A DNA stretch of 64,000 nt, taken from Stenogyne calaminthoides. Taxonomy: Eukaryota; Streptophyta; Magnoliopsida; Lamiales; Lamiaceae. Each line of letters opens with the position of its first letter. The first letter of the stretch is position 1. The position numbers and the translations under genes were made by a program. The stretch is taken from contig JBBCBC010000033.1 of the NCBI GenBank assembly GCA_037126765.1, positions 14,274,085-14,338,084 of the forward strand, read 5' to 3'. Positions 32,292 to 44,070 of this stretch are shown here, piece by piece. Under the pieces are notes generated by a model. That model was not told where the DNA came from. It searched no databases and saw nothing but the letters and a program-made list of their open reading frames with translations.

Positions 32292-33327
32292 CATTAGAAA
32301 TAATCAATCATCTTGTCTTTTTTTCTGAAACAAACAAAATATAAACACAGAAAATGAAACGAACCGAGTCAATGGCGCACCCTTTTCCCCGCAAGACAAA
32401 ATACGCCCTCGATAGTGCTCACAGGATCGTGCGTAATTGCCCCAAAAGGTAAAACGATTCACAGTATTAAATCAGTAGCACCATTGAAATAATACTCTCG
32501 TCGAACGCGTTTTTGGAGTATGAAAGCGAAAAAGGGAAAGAAAGTATGTATACGGAATTGCGACGAGTCGATTTTTCGAGGTTTGGAAAAAGTGATGAAA
32601 GAAATTTCGAGAGGTCACTATATATAGACGGAACCAACTCCGGGAGGTTGAGAAAAAAGAGGGAAGCCCACGAACTTCGTGGTCAGTTATGACCCACGAT
32701 TCTAGTGGGGCGGTTTTAACCGCATGAGACGTCCAGGTTCGATGAACCTCTAATTCGAATTAAAAAATTCAAATCCTGGATAAGCTTGAATCCGCGCACG
32801 GATAAGTCTTGACTCCTGGGCCGACCCAATTCCGGATGGGTCACCCAATTCATTTAGTCAAAAATAAATGACTCAATTTAAGATTTTGGGTATCTAAAAA
32901 GATAGATGGGCCCCAAAGCCCAATTGCCAAGAACCACGGGCCGGGCCTGGCGCCTGGCGAGAGAGGGGGAGCGTGTGTGGTTCATGGTTAGGGTCCCCAT
33001 GCACCATTTTGGAGAACATGACTACAAGCTTGTATTTATACTAGGAAACTTTCCTTTAAGTTTCCAATGTGGGATGAGTGGGAAGACTACACATGGTCAA
33101 CACTCACCCATTAATTACTCTCTCACTTGAGCATTAATGTCTCATCTTCTTTAATTAATTTCTCACTCACCAAAATTCGGTTTTGAGATATTAAAAATAC
33201 CACAATCATCTACTCATGAGTAGATCGATCTCGTCACGTTAATTTACAAAAATCAACGTTTTACTTCCTTTAATTAATTTGGTCAAACATGAGTCTTTAG
33301 AACACTTTCAAAACCAAATTTCCAACA
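32292..33327 (-). repeat. 3' LTR of element M
   Basis: On the minus strand it begins TGTTGGAAATTTGG at 33327, immediately after the purine-rich GTGGGGGAT. It ends at GATTGATTATTTCTAA..., with the expected terminal CA changed. It matches 49177-50223 along its length (for example aaaccgagtca and ggcgcacccttttccccgca). A TATATATA lies at 32619-32626. Confidence 0.92.
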
Positions 33328-33341
33328 ATCCCCCACATGAG
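33328..33341 (-). other. Polypurine tract of element M
   Basis: The minus strand reads CTCATGTGGGGGAT directly before the LTR start, the same style of tract as in Tnt1-like elements. Confidence 0.75.
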
Positions 33342-33807
33342 TGAAAATTGCATCTATCTGGGATTTAGGATCATCTTCCAAATCAATTGAGACTTTGTTG
33401 CTTCAGGAAAAGTAGTTTGTGGCTTTGAACTTTCCTTAGCCCAGCACTGTCGCGTACACTGTGGTTTAGTGGACATAATGCCTTGAACTAATCCACCTTA
33501 GTGACCTTAGTGTATACCTTGCAGTGCAGACACAAGCCAGTCTCGACTCCGATTCGTTCTCATAGTTTTGTCCATTTTGGCCATGGACGCCCTTTTGTGC
33601 TTCATAAATGTTTGGTCGAAGCGGCCCTCACTTCTCATTTACATAGGTGATCTCCTCTCGAGTATCTCGTCATACTCAGTCTCATCTGGACCTTTAGGAA
33701 TCATTAAAAGTCAAAGACTTAACCTTTACCACATTTTACAGGTTCTCAACACTTGACTCAGTGCTGTCAGGAATGGTCATGATTTTCAAGTGTTGTGCAT
33801 CTCACAT
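33342..33807 (-). other. 3' non-coding stretch of element M
   Basis: It lies between the end of RNase H and the purine tract. No gene is seen. Confidence 0.6.
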
Positions 33808-34996
33808 TCACAGCTTAGTTTTCCCTTTTGAACTAAGTTCTTGGGATCTCCAGTCATCATGGTTGGGTTTCCACTGTTTCAGTTTTTTCTTTGTGGATTT
33901 CAGACCCATTCTCTCTATCAGCTTATTCATTTGATCTCGGCATATGCTCTTGGTGAGTGGATCCACTATGTTATCCCTTGACCTTACATAGTCAATGGTT
34001 ATAACCCCAGTTGAGATCAAATGTCTAACAGAGTTATGTCGACGACGGATATGTCTCGACTTTCCGTTATACATACTGTTCGAAGCTCTACCTATAGCAG
34101 CTTGACAGTCACAATGTACCATTACCGACGGTACAGGTTTGTTCCAACAAGGAATGTCTTCCAGAAAATTACGAAGTCATTCTGCTTCTTCACCAGCTTG
34201 ATCTAAAGCGATGAATTCTGATTCCATTGTGGAACGGGCAATACACGTCTGTTTTGTGGATTTCCACGATACTACAGCTCCTCCAATAGGGAATACATAT
34301 CCACTGGTGGAAAACGAGTCTTTTGTATCCGATATCCAATTAGCATCGTTGTACCCTTCAAGTACAGCTGGATACTTCGTGTAATGTAGCCCAAGGTCAA
34401 GGGTGTACTTTAAGTACATTAGAACCCTTTTAAGAGCTTTCCAATGTTCGTGACTTGGATTGCTCGTGTACCTGCTCAGCTTGTTTACTGCGCACGCAAG
34501 ATCTGGTCGTGTGCAATTCATAATATACATCACTCTCCCAATGATCCTTGCATATTCCAACTGAGCCACAGGTTCTCCTCTGTTCTTCTTCAGATGAACA
34601 TTGTGTTCTAGAGGTGTTTTAGCAGGTGGATCATCAAATGCATTGAATTTCTTCAACACTCTCTCAACGTAATGAGATTATGTTAGGGAGATTCCATTTG
34701 ATGTTCTCTCAATTTTGATTCCTAGAATCACATCTGCTAATCCCATGTCTTTCATGTCAAAGTTTTGATTTAACATGTTTTTCGTATTAACTATGGCATT
34801 GTGATTGTTACCCATGAGTAACAAAGCCATTTGGTGTTTCTTTCACATAAACACATTTATCACATTCGTTAATTCGAAATCCATTTGACAACAGGATGTT
34901 ATCAAACTTCAAGTGCCACTGCTTAGGAGCTTGTTTAAGTCCATACAGTGATCGAACGAGTTTACACACCTTTTTATCATTTCCAGGTGTAATGTA
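33808..34996 (-). pseudogene. RT C-terminal part and RNase H of element M
   Basis: From 34996 down: VCKLVRSLYGLKQAPKQWHL, then GFRINECDKCVYV, then a small deletion near 34815 that removes the catalytic YVDD segment. Next are FDMKDMG and LGIKIE. RNase H follows (34177-34659) with NDANW, TSGYVF and TKQTCIARSTMESEF. A frame break near 34123-34176 leads to the C-terminal part (33808-34122) with VHCDCQAAIGRA and RHIRRRHNSVRH. It joins the N-terminal RT at 45916-46466 across element R. Confidence 0.87.
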
Positions 34997-36833
34997 TGTT
35001 GGGATTATACTAGAAAGTATGCTTTTACTTTGTATAATCAAAACTGAATTTCGGACTTATTTACTTAAATAAATTGTTTGTCACTGATGCTTTAAATATC
35101 ATTGAACGTTACATATATTTACTGCATAACTGTTCAATAAATAGTACGTGTTACATTGTAGTTAATTTAGTGATACCAGATCACAGAAGATTAAATTAAC
35201 AGTCCCTTGTAACTAAAAGTACGCCATTCACGACCTAGATGGAAATGAACAATCCATCGTGAAAGGTTGAAGTGTAAGGCTCAGATTGGCTTGTCTTGAC
35301 CAAGAGATTACACTAGTGCATGACTGATGCACTGAATAGGACCTACAGGAGGACAAATTCTTCAGAACTGAACAAGGAAGAATTAGACCTCAGTGGTTCG
35401 TTATTTCTTAATCTTCGTTCCTTAAATAGGATCACGTGTGGTTGGTAACTATTGCTTTGACTTATCATGGGTAGAGAATCAACGAGATTCAATACTTTTT
35501 ATCTTGGGCAATATTATTGGTCACATGTGATTGCTAAGATTTAATACGGAGAATCGTGTGCAAGTATGCTTGTTCGATTTGCCCCCTTGGGAGGTTCATA
35601 AGCTTTGTCATACCAAATATTGCAAGTGGAATTAGTTTCCGGTATGGATAATAATGTTGAACCGTTCCTTGACCAAGGACAAAAGATATTAATTAATGGA
35701 AAGCTATTTCAGTGGCTTGAATTAATTAATGGGTTAGATAATCTTAAACACGGGAAATAATAACTGGGAGCCATATTGACTGTAATATGGGTTAAGATGG
35801 ATAGTACAATATTAATTATGTAGTGAGATTAATTAATATTTATGGGCTTGAATAATATTGTGGCTCAATATTGATAATTCAAGATCCATTGGAAGTTCAA
35901 ATCTTAATTCTCCTAAAGGCCCCCTAAGTAGCCCAACATATAGTCCAATAACTGAAAAAGGTGTTTAAAATAAAATAAATGTTGTTGCTTATTTTTTCCA
36001 TTATTTTTTAAATTTATGGATAAAAAGGGGAGAAAGATTTTCTTTGAATTTTGTTATGGAATGAAGATATGTATTCTTGGAATACAAGATTATCTCATTA
36101 AATTCAAGAAATCTGCCACTTGGTTATTCATGAAGAAAATTTTGAAATATTTGAAATATAAAGGGCAAGAAAGATTTTCTTGATTTTCTTGAAAAGATAT
36201 TATGGAAGATATGTATTTCTTGAAATACAAGAATATCTCATAAATTCAAGAAGATCCAAATCTTGGATTCTTGCCTATAATTTCGAAAATATCCCATAAC
36301 AAAGAGTAGGTGGGATTTTGTGGAATATTATAATTATGGAAAAAAGAATATAGGAGATATATTCAAGATTTTTTGGAGATCAAGAAAAGATTTTCCCACA
36401 TTATTTTTTGCCCAAAATTTTCGACCACCTATGCTCTATAAATAGGGGATGACTCTTTCATTCCCAAGTACAATTCCATGTGCTGGAAAAATTAGTAAAT
36501 CCACAAAGGTGGTGCAACATAATTTATTTTCCTTTTGTTAATTGTTCGCAAGTGTCCTACCACCGGATAGTCGAGCAAGGATTAAGGGAATACTTGGGAA
36601 GTTCTTTTGGTGAGTCTAATCAACCAAGTCATTGCCATCCCAAGAGGTACGTTCACGTAAACTCGTAGAATTCCGCATGCGTAGGATTTACGTGAATTAA
36701 TTATATGCATGATTTGTTGTTGGATTATTATTTGAATTAATATAGGATTAATTCATGCTAGTAATAATTATAAGAATTAAATTTGTATTTAAATATTCAC
36801 CCCGAATAGATCTGTGCAACTTATTCCCCAACA
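34997..36833 (+). repeat. 5' LTR of element R
   Basis: A 1837-bp LTR starts TGTTGGGATTATACTAGAAA and ends ttattccccaaca. It is nearly the same as 44071-45915; the visible differences are mostly transitions plus a few small indels. A TATAAATAGG box lies at 36436-36445, close to the 3' side. Confidence 0.95.
36436..36445 (+). promoter_or_regulatory. LTR R TATA box (5' LTR)
   Basis: TATAAATAGG within tgctctataaataggggatg. The same box is at 45519-45528 in the 3' LTR. Confidence 0.75.
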
Positions 36834-36850
36834 AGCGCATCGAGCCACGA
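36834..36850 (+). other. Degenerate primer binding site of element R
   Basis: agcgcatcgagccacga directly follows the LTR. The part gcatc-gagccac resembles the initiator-Met PBS GGTATCAGAGCCAC with one missing base and one change. Inference only. Confidence 0.45.
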
Positions 36851-38518
36851 TTTAAGACTCAATTTTTTAAATTGTAATTTAATTAGTTGTCATTAAATTT
36901 GAAATTGGATAGTAGAATTGCTAGATCTTTTTTGCAGGTATCCAATTGTCATGGAATTTAATGTGTTTATTTATGCATGCATATAAATTGTGGTTTTTTA
37001 ATTAGATTCGTTCGGATTCGTTTTGCCTCGTGAGAAAATCCACGAGTAGATTAGGATTTGTTTGATTTGATCAATGTAATAGACTAGTCTAAATCTAGGT
37101 TTATTTATTTTTTGTAAATAAATTGTAACCGGATCTCAAACGGAGGCGAGAGACAAACGCGCAAGGAGGCAACGCCGACGCGACGCCTGTCGAGCCAAGA
37201 CGGCACGCGTCGAGGCCGAGGGTCGAAGAGATCGTCAACGCCGCGACGCGGCGCTAAGCGCCGCGACGCCCGTCTGCGGCGCTGAAAGCGGATGGAAGGC
37301 GGATGGAGGCGAGCGTGGCGGGGCGTACATCGGTGCGCTATGATCGCCGAAGCCTGGCGAGCGGCGAGGTGCGGCGAATCTTGCTGCACGGATGCCGCGG
37401 TATGCGCGTACGCATCATTCGCCGAGCTCGTCGAGGTCGCTTAAAGCCGTCTCGACGTTCGCCGCCCGCCGCTGAAGCGGCTCTGTACGCGCGCTGCGCC
37501 AAGGCACACGGCGCTGGGTCGGCAGGGCCGTGTCGGATCTTGCGCGTATCCCATTGCAGCTATCGGCATGGTTTGAAAACGGAGTTTTTTCAATATGATA
37601 GAGTGGGAGAAATTCAAGACGGCATTTCTTCAAAATCAAGTCAAGAAAAATCAAACCATGATAATTGGATAATTTGTGCCCAATATGTTTATTTTTCCGC
37701 TTTGCTTGATTTATTATTGTGTTATCTTATGCTTTATTTAATTTGTTTAAATGTGTTTGCATGAGAGTTGCCCAATGAAAAATCTCACCGTAAAAAATTA
37801 CTAAGTATGTTTAAATAATTAATTGACAATTTTATTCCGGATAATAAAATTGAATTAATTTTGACCTCCATGATTTATTTATTTGTGAATTCTTTTGGAG
37901 AAATTCCCCCCACGGGACGGTCAAAAGTTAGCTTTCACATGAATGAATTCCAAATGGATGATTGTGGATTATTACTAGTGGCGACGATGACCCTCCCCAC
38001 GAGGCTCGTTCAAAGTGAAATAATAATCTTGTATTTAATCATGGTTATTACTTAGGTATAAAATTGATATGCATATACTTCCCCGAAGTCCCTGCCAATT
38101 TTATATTGGTCAAGTGGGAGCCAACTATTAATCTAGATATTAAAGGTTTGTAACTGTTCTTGTTTGTAACCTACTTGAATGTGTTTAAATAATGATCCAC
38201 CCCACGTGGCTTATTTAAACTATTTTGAGATGTTGGCTGATGCATGTTCATATTTTTTTGAGATTTTAATATGAAACATGTGATCGAACCTTGTGATATA
38301 CTTGTGCTTATGCATATAGTTATTTTTTTCAGTTCAGCATGTCGTAACCTTTTAATCCACTGTTAATATACTTAAAGTCAATACAATATGTATGGAAACT
38401 ATATTTGGAAATGAAAAATTATAATTGTCCTAACTGCACAAAAGCACAAGTGGATTCTTGACACATCAAAATCAGATGAACCAACTGACGAGTCAAAAAT
38501 GCGGGACTCATCAGATCA
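36851..38518 (+). other. Leader of element R and lost gag start
   Basis: This is a long untranslated leader. It contains a CpG-rich block (37135-37565) and three short cccacg-ggg-like motifs (about 37907, 37996 and 38200). An ATG in cagcatgtcgtaacc near 38339 lies where the Gag start of such elements is expected but is followed at once by a stop. The usual UBN2 Gag region is not recognisable. Confidence 0.55.
37135..37565. other. CpG-rich block inside the R leader
   Basis: About 430 bp of very GC-rich, CpG-dense DNA in an otherwise AT-rich element. It contains many gccgcgacg-type words and a perfect inverted repeat GCGGCGCT-A-AGCGCCGC (37248-37264). Open frames on both strands are Arg/Ala-rich and look compositional rather than coding. 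Confidence 0.8.
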
Positions 38519-39152
38519 CCTTGCGAGAGATGTCGTCGCTAAAAATGGTGGAGGGCAAACCCGTAAGGGATTACGTCCTCAAAATAGATGGCCCATCTGA
38601 ACAAACTTGAGGTTCTGAAAAGCATTATAATCACTGGAGACTCAGATGAATTTGGTATTTCACTCTCTGCCCAAAAGTTTATGAGCATTTTTGCCTCACT
38701 AGCTGATTTGTTGCAAGCTTTGGTCTCGGCAGAGATATTGATGGGGCACCAAAACTCAAGCTTTAACGGCAAGTGGTAAGTCTTCATTTTCTAGGCCAAG
38801 GGAAGGCAAGAAAAAGAAGAGGACCAAAAGCCATAAGCAATAAAACTCAACTGTTGCCAAGGGCAATGGTAAGATGAGGAATGCTTGTAGTGTCAAGAAA
38901 ATCCAAAGAGGAAGTGCTTAAGCTGCGATAAAAGAGGACAATGGAGGTTTGCCTGTTCTAACCCCAAAAGGGACAGAAAGAAAGGTAATTCTCACGCACT
39001 AGTTGTTGAAACTTGTTTAGCGGCGTATACTTCTCATTCGTGGGTGGTTGATACGAGATCCACTAATCATGTTTGCTTCACGAGTTCAAACTGATCCGGC
39101 AACTTAGTAGGAGTGAGATCCTCATCACACTGGGCGATGTTACGAAAGTAGC
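38519..39152 (+). pseudogene. Gag C-terminus and protease start of element R
   Basis: A Gag remnant has MAHLNKLEVLKSI, GDSDEFGISLSAQK and a basic patch. A zinc knuckle CLSCDKRGQWRFAC follows, in which the expected His is Gln. The protease core then reads HSWVVDTRSTNHVCF, where the expected DTG is DTR. Stops lie on both sides. The stretch stops at the target duplication GTAGC (39148-39152), where a solo LTR entered. With the knuckle His and the protease Gly both changed, neither domain can work. Confidence 0.78.
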
Positions 39153-40921
39153 TGTAGGTCCCGAATGGGTTTTGTGAGGGTGGAAGTCTAGAGGGGAGGG
39201 GTGAATAGACTTCCAAAACTTTTTGTGTGGATCAGGTGTGAACTGCACATTACCCGATCGAGTTCTAGTGTATCGATTTTAGGATCGATGTTCAATCTTC
39301 TTGAGTGCCTAAGGGCGATCGACGATATCTGTCAGTTTAACTGAATGGTGCGGAAGCTTGTTTTAACCCGACTGAAAAACCAGTTTTATCAATTCAGATT
39401 CTTAAGTCAGTTTTCAACTAGTTGACTAAGGTGTCAATCTGATCAGACCAGTTGCTTGGTGCAGACTGAGCTTAACTTAGAATATGTATCTTTGTTTTAA
39501 ACTTCGGTTGTGTGAATAGTGTAAAGCAATAAGAAAGCAAGTAAATGCACACAAGACTTTTTATAGTGGTTCGATTTAAAACCCGTCTTATGTCCACTCT
39601 TCCCTTAACACAGAACCTTAACCGAACTTAACTCAAGGGACTTATACCCCTCATGGGATGGCCAAGATGTTTACCGAGTTCTCACTCTACAAACTTAACT
39701 CATGGGACTTATATCCTTCAAAGGATGGCGAGATTTTTTTATTGAGTTCACACTCTCTGAGATGTTTATTGAGTTCACACTCAACCTAACTAGAAATCGA
39801 AAAACTAGAATCCCTAGTCCGAAATCTTTCAGAACAAACTTAACCTAACTTTTAAGTTTGGGTAAAGAATGTTTGAGGGTTCCAACCGGAAATCTATCCC
39901 GGTGTTTTTTAGGTAGCCAAAATGCTTAGTGGATAGGATTTCTTGCTAAGAACTAATGGGATGAACACTTTAAGAATAATCTTCAAATATAGTGTTCTTT
40001 GAGCGGAGATTTTCTTTGTGGCTTTTTGCTTTTTTTTTTGTGTCTCCGTGTTCGTTCTTTGCTAGTTGTCTCTCTTTTCTTCAATTGACAAATAATCCCA
40101 TTTTATAGACCTCGAAATCAAAGAGCCGTTGGAGAGCAATTTGAATTTCAGGCTATATTAGGTAGGTTGTAGGATATGATTGTGGCGTGCTCCGATTATC
40201 GGCGCGTGGCATAGGCATCATTACCGCCATTTTTGTCCGCAAAGGTCAGATCCCGCATTATCGGCTCTTTTTTTGTGCACGTAATCGCTTTCTCCTTGGC
40301 TTCGCCAGGCAAAGACTTCGTAAATTTGTCCGTTAGACGATTGATATTCCTTTTGTAGAAGATTCATCTTGTCTGGTGTATTGTTACTAGGTGTGAGCTG
40401 ACTTGATCAGGTAACTGATCAGTCTACCTTGTTGAGTCTCCAGATGCACATTGTCTTAGCTCAATATGTAGACTCTGCTGATATAGGTCTTCAGGTCATT
40501 TGATCTTCAGGTGTCTCTGAGCCTCAGTGTATTCAGTCATCTTGAGTCTTGAGTTTGTTATCGAAGTCTTGAGTTTATCCGAGTCTTGAGTTCATCCCAG
40601 TCTTGATGTCTATCTGAGTCTTGAGTTCATCCGAGTCTTGATGTCTTCTTGTCTTCATCTGATCTTCTGACTTCTTGTCTTCTGATTTGTGCTTAGTCTT
40701 CTGATCATCTGACCTTATCTGGGTCATCTGATACTTCGACCTGACCTATACATATTGAGTTCCACCTCAATATGTGACCTATCTTTTACATCAGCTATCT
40801 ATACATTTCAGTTGGTCATCTTAATCTGATTCTAAGTCATCAGTCAGCTAACAGGTCTGACTGGTCCTATTACTACCTATTTTGGAACTTCCATCAAAAC
40901 TAAATTACAGATTTCCCAACA
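39153..40921 (-). repeat. B-type solo LTR, diverged, fourth layer
   Basis: A 1769-bp LTR on the minus strand: its start TGTTGGGAAATCTGTAA is at 40921 and its end GGGACCTACA at 39153. It is flanked by identical GTAGC duplications (39148-39152 and 40922-40926). It resembles the B LTRs at both ends and in the middle but is longer and more diverged, with its own tandem repeats (39620-39800 and 40540-40640). No internal region remains, so it is a solo LTR. Confidence 0.92.
40540..40645. repeat. Tandem 17-bp-like repeats in the diverged B LTR
   Basis: At least five copies of gtcttgagttcatccga-like units occur, with variants gtcttgatgtctatctga. On the LTR sense strand they read as repeated GAAGAC/TCAAGAC text in U3. 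Unit number differs from the other B LTRs. Confidence 0.75.
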
Positions 40922-41045
40922 GTAGCAATTATTGCAATGCTACGTAGGTGGCAGATGTTGCAATGCTACGATAGTAACAGTTATTGCAATACAACGCAAG
41001 TAGCAGATATTGCAATGCTACATGAGTAGTGGTTAAAGCAGTGGG
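40922..41045 (+). repeat. Tandem repeat inside the R protease region
   Basis: Four imperfect units of about 25-28 bp contain variants of gtagcagatattgcaatgctac. The target duplication GTAGC of the adjacent solo LTR is the start of the first unit. Straight after the array the protease text resumes as AVGEVHLSF, so the repeat sits within the coding region and brings stops in frame. Confidence 0.8.
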
Positions 41046-42388
41046 AGAAGTGCACCTGTCTTTTAAAGATAAAGTTTTTTATTAGATTATCTTTATGTTC
41101 CCAGTTTTGGAAAGAATTCACTTTTAGTTTCTAAAATTTGATTAAAGGACACTAAGTTTCTTCTAATAAGAATGACATCATTTCTTGAAATGATGAGTGT
41201 ATCTATTATGGGACATTGATCGAATAATCTCTATACAATTAACTGTGCACACCACACATGAAATACATCCTATAATACATCAACTGTTTTCGATAAAAGA
41301 AAACGTTCATCAGACGTGAACGGGACACTTCTATGGCATCTAAGATTGGGTCATATAAATCCAAAGAGGATCCAAAGGTTGGTGAAAGACGGTTCACTGG
41401 AGTTTCTCCAAGTTGAACAAATTCCAACCTGCGAATCATGTTTGGAGGGTAAAATGACTAAGAGGGCATTTGGAGCCAAGGGGAATAGAGCCAAAGAAGT
41501 GTTAGAGATCGTTCACATAGATGTATGTGGTCCAATGTCAACCAAAGCAAGAGGGGTTATGAGTATTTTGTTACTTTTATTGATGATTACTCAAGGTACA
41601 GTTATATTTTTCTTATGAAGCATAAATTTGAGACCTTTGAGAAATTCAAAGAATTTAAGGCTCAAGCAGAGATTCATAGGGAAAAACGTATCAAGTCTCT
41701 ACGATCCGATCATGGAGGCGAATACCTCAGCGATGAGTTTTTGAACTACTTATCCGATGAAGGGATTGCATCCCAAATTATCAAGACCTAACCCCCTCAA
41801 CAAAACGGGGTTGCGCAGAGCGAAGAAACGGAACTCTTTTGGAAATGGTTAGATCTATGATGAGTTATCGCGGATCTTCCCAAGTCGTTACGGGGTCATG
41901 CCTTGAAACAAAGACTACATTCTCAACTTGGTGCCATCCAAATCGGTTCCCAAAACTCCCAAAAAGAATTGTGGACCCAAGTAGCCTAAGATGAGACACA
42001 TGAGGATTTGGGGGTGTCCGCCCTCGTGTTGGGCAAGGAAGCGAAAAAATTGGATCCTCGATCGTAATTAAGGTTGTTCATGGGATACCCCTTAGGGAAC
42101 AAAAGGGTGTATGTTCTATGGTCCCAAGATCAAAAGGTGGTAATAAGCACCCACTTTAGATTTTTGGAAGAAGACTATATGAACGAAAAGAAGACCCGTG
42201 AGATTACCATAAATGAGCTAAGGGGCTAACCTCAATGCCAATTTGTCTAAGATGACATACCAAACGACACACTTACACAACCGGAGCCTCATCGTAGTGG
42301 GAGGGTTGTGAAACAGCCCGAGACATTCATGGAATAGGAGAGTCCTCGGACTTGATTCCCTGACAAGACGAATCGCACCCATGGACAT
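41046..42388 (+). pseudogene. Protease end and integrase of element R
   Basis: After AVGEVHLSF the frame decays. 41316-41618 then encodes the pre-integrase and start of integrase (LLWHLRLGHINPKRIQRLVK, CESCLEGKMTKRAF, HIDVCGPM). 41525-41791 continues with VTFIDDYSRYSYIFLMKHKF and SLRSDHGGEYLSDEF. At about 41790-41830 PQQNGVAQ-like text is broken. 41880-42300 holds the C-terminal part in several frames (RLFMGYP and FLEEDYMNEK are readable). Catalytic D, D are visible; the E region is frameshifted. Confidence 0.82.
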
Positions 42389-43230
42389 ATGACGAGGCAA
42401 TCCAAGACAAGGATCAGATTCTTGGCAAACAACAATGAAAGCGAAATGGGTTCTATGTTTCATAACAGAGTGTGGGAGCTAGTCGAACCACTTAATGGGG
42501 TCAAACTCATTGGTTGCAAGTGGGTGTATAAGAGAAAAAGAGGACCGGACGGGAAGGTAGAAACCTTCAAAGCAAGACTCGTGGCGAAAAGTTATACTCA
42601 GAAAGAAGGGATCGATTATGAGGAAACTTTTTTTTCGCCCAGTATATCTTAAGTCCATCCGAATTCTCTTATCGATTGTTCTTATCTCGACTTTGAAATC
42701 AAAATGGATGTCAAGACAAATTTCCTTAACGGAAGTCTTGATGAAGAGATCTATATGCAACAACCCCAAGGCTTCATTGAAAAAAGGCCAAGAACACCTA
42801 GTTTGTAAGCTCATGAAGTCCATTTACGGACTCAAATAGGCATCCAGCTTGGAACCAATGTTTTGATCATGTTATAAAGTCTTATGGGTTTGATCAAAAT
42901 GAGTTCGAAAGTTATGTGTACAAAAAGCGTGTCGGAATCGCATTGGTATTCTTAGTACTATACGTGAGACGACATTACGATCGATCATCGAATGATGTAA
43001 AGGTGTTATCGGGGCGTAAGGGCATGGCTTTCAAAAACAGGTTTGATATGAAGGACTTAGGGAAATCGCACACATCCTTGGGATCAAGATCACTCGAGAT
43101 CGCAAGAAAAGGATGATAGGCTTATCGCAAGCTTCATATATAGACACTTTGTCTTGAAAGCGATTCAACATGCAGATTCGAAGAAAGGCCTTCGTGCCTT
43201 TTCGGACATGGAATCCATCTATCTAAGAAA
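42389..43230 (+). pseudogene. Reverse transcriptase of element R
   Basis: 42389-42652 encodes the RT N-terminus: NRVWELVEPLNGVKLIGCKW, KARLVAKSYTQKEGIDYEET. Later frames give LDEEIYMQQP-like text, LVCKLMKSIYGLK and ALVFLVLYV. Right after this point the catalytic YVDD is destroyed by a frameshift (YVRRH is read at about 42960-42975). FKNRFDMKDLGK follows. With the active site lost, the gene cannot work. Confidence 0.82.
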
Positions 43231-43980
43231 ATGTGCCCTAAGACGCAAAAGGAGATAGATGACATGAGAGGCATTCCTTATGCTTCGGCTGTCGGAAGCC
43301 TTATGTATGTAATCCTGTGTACGAGACCGGATATCTACTTTGTCGTTGGCATGGTGGCAAGATATCAAAGTAACCCGGGGAAAGAACATTGGACGACAGT
43401 TAAAAATATTCTGAAGTATCTGAAAAGAACTCGGGATAGAATGTTAATTTATTAGTCAGATAATCCAATCCCCATCGGCTACATGGACTCAGATTTCCAA
43501 TCAGACATAGACTCCAAAAAATCTACCTCCGGTAGTGTGTTTTGCATGGGGGGAGGAGCCGTGACATGAAGAAGCGTCAGCGAAATCGTCGCAGATTCTA
43601 CCATGGAAGCGAATATGTAGCTACTTATGAGGCAAAAAAAGAAGCGGTTTGGCTCAAGAACTTCCTAGTGGACTTGAATGTAGTTCGAATTTGCCCGAGA
43701 GAATCACTTTTTTTATTGTGACAATGCTTGAAAGCGATTGCAAATTCAAGGGAACCAAGAGCCCACAAGGCCAGCAAACACATTGAAAGGAAATACCATA
43801 TTATACGAGATATCGTTAAGAGAGGAGATATAGATGTGGCAAAGATAGCATCTGAAGACAACCCAGCGAGATCCATTCACAAAGGGTCCTCCTCAATACA
43901 TTCGAGAGACATGTGGAAGGAATGGGTGTCAAGACCGTTGCAATCTGCTTTGAGTATAAATGGGAGAAATTATTAGGTTA
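43231..43980 (+). pseudogene. RNase H of element R
   Basis: 43231-43455 is open and covers the RT/RNase H connection: GIPYASAVGSLMYVILCTRP, then KNILKYLKRTRD. Then come a TAG, GYMDSDFQSDIDSKKSTSGS and VFCMGGGAV, further stops, VADSTMEAN and the end part KASKHIERKYHIIRDIVKRG (43728-43976). Stops and frame changes are frequent. It lies about 80 bp upstream of the purine tract. Confidence 0.83.
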
Positions 43981-44058
43981 GTGTAGGTGACATTAGATGT
44001 CACGAATTAGGAACTACACGAGACATGTTGTAGTATACTTAAAAGCAGACTTTGAGTA

Positions 44059-44070
44059 TAAGTGGGAGAT
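44059..44070 (+). other. Polypurine tract of element R
   Basis: taagtgggagat abuts the 3' LTR start TGTTGGG. Confidence 0.85.

Noticed and set aside
37105..37764. Arg/Ala-rich open frames on both strands of the CpG-rich block
   Set aside because: Overlapping frames on both strands are expected in such GC-rich DNA; none has a recognisable domain.
40922..41045. CRISPR-like array
   Set aside because: Degenerate tandem units without spacers inside a plant retrotransposon gene.
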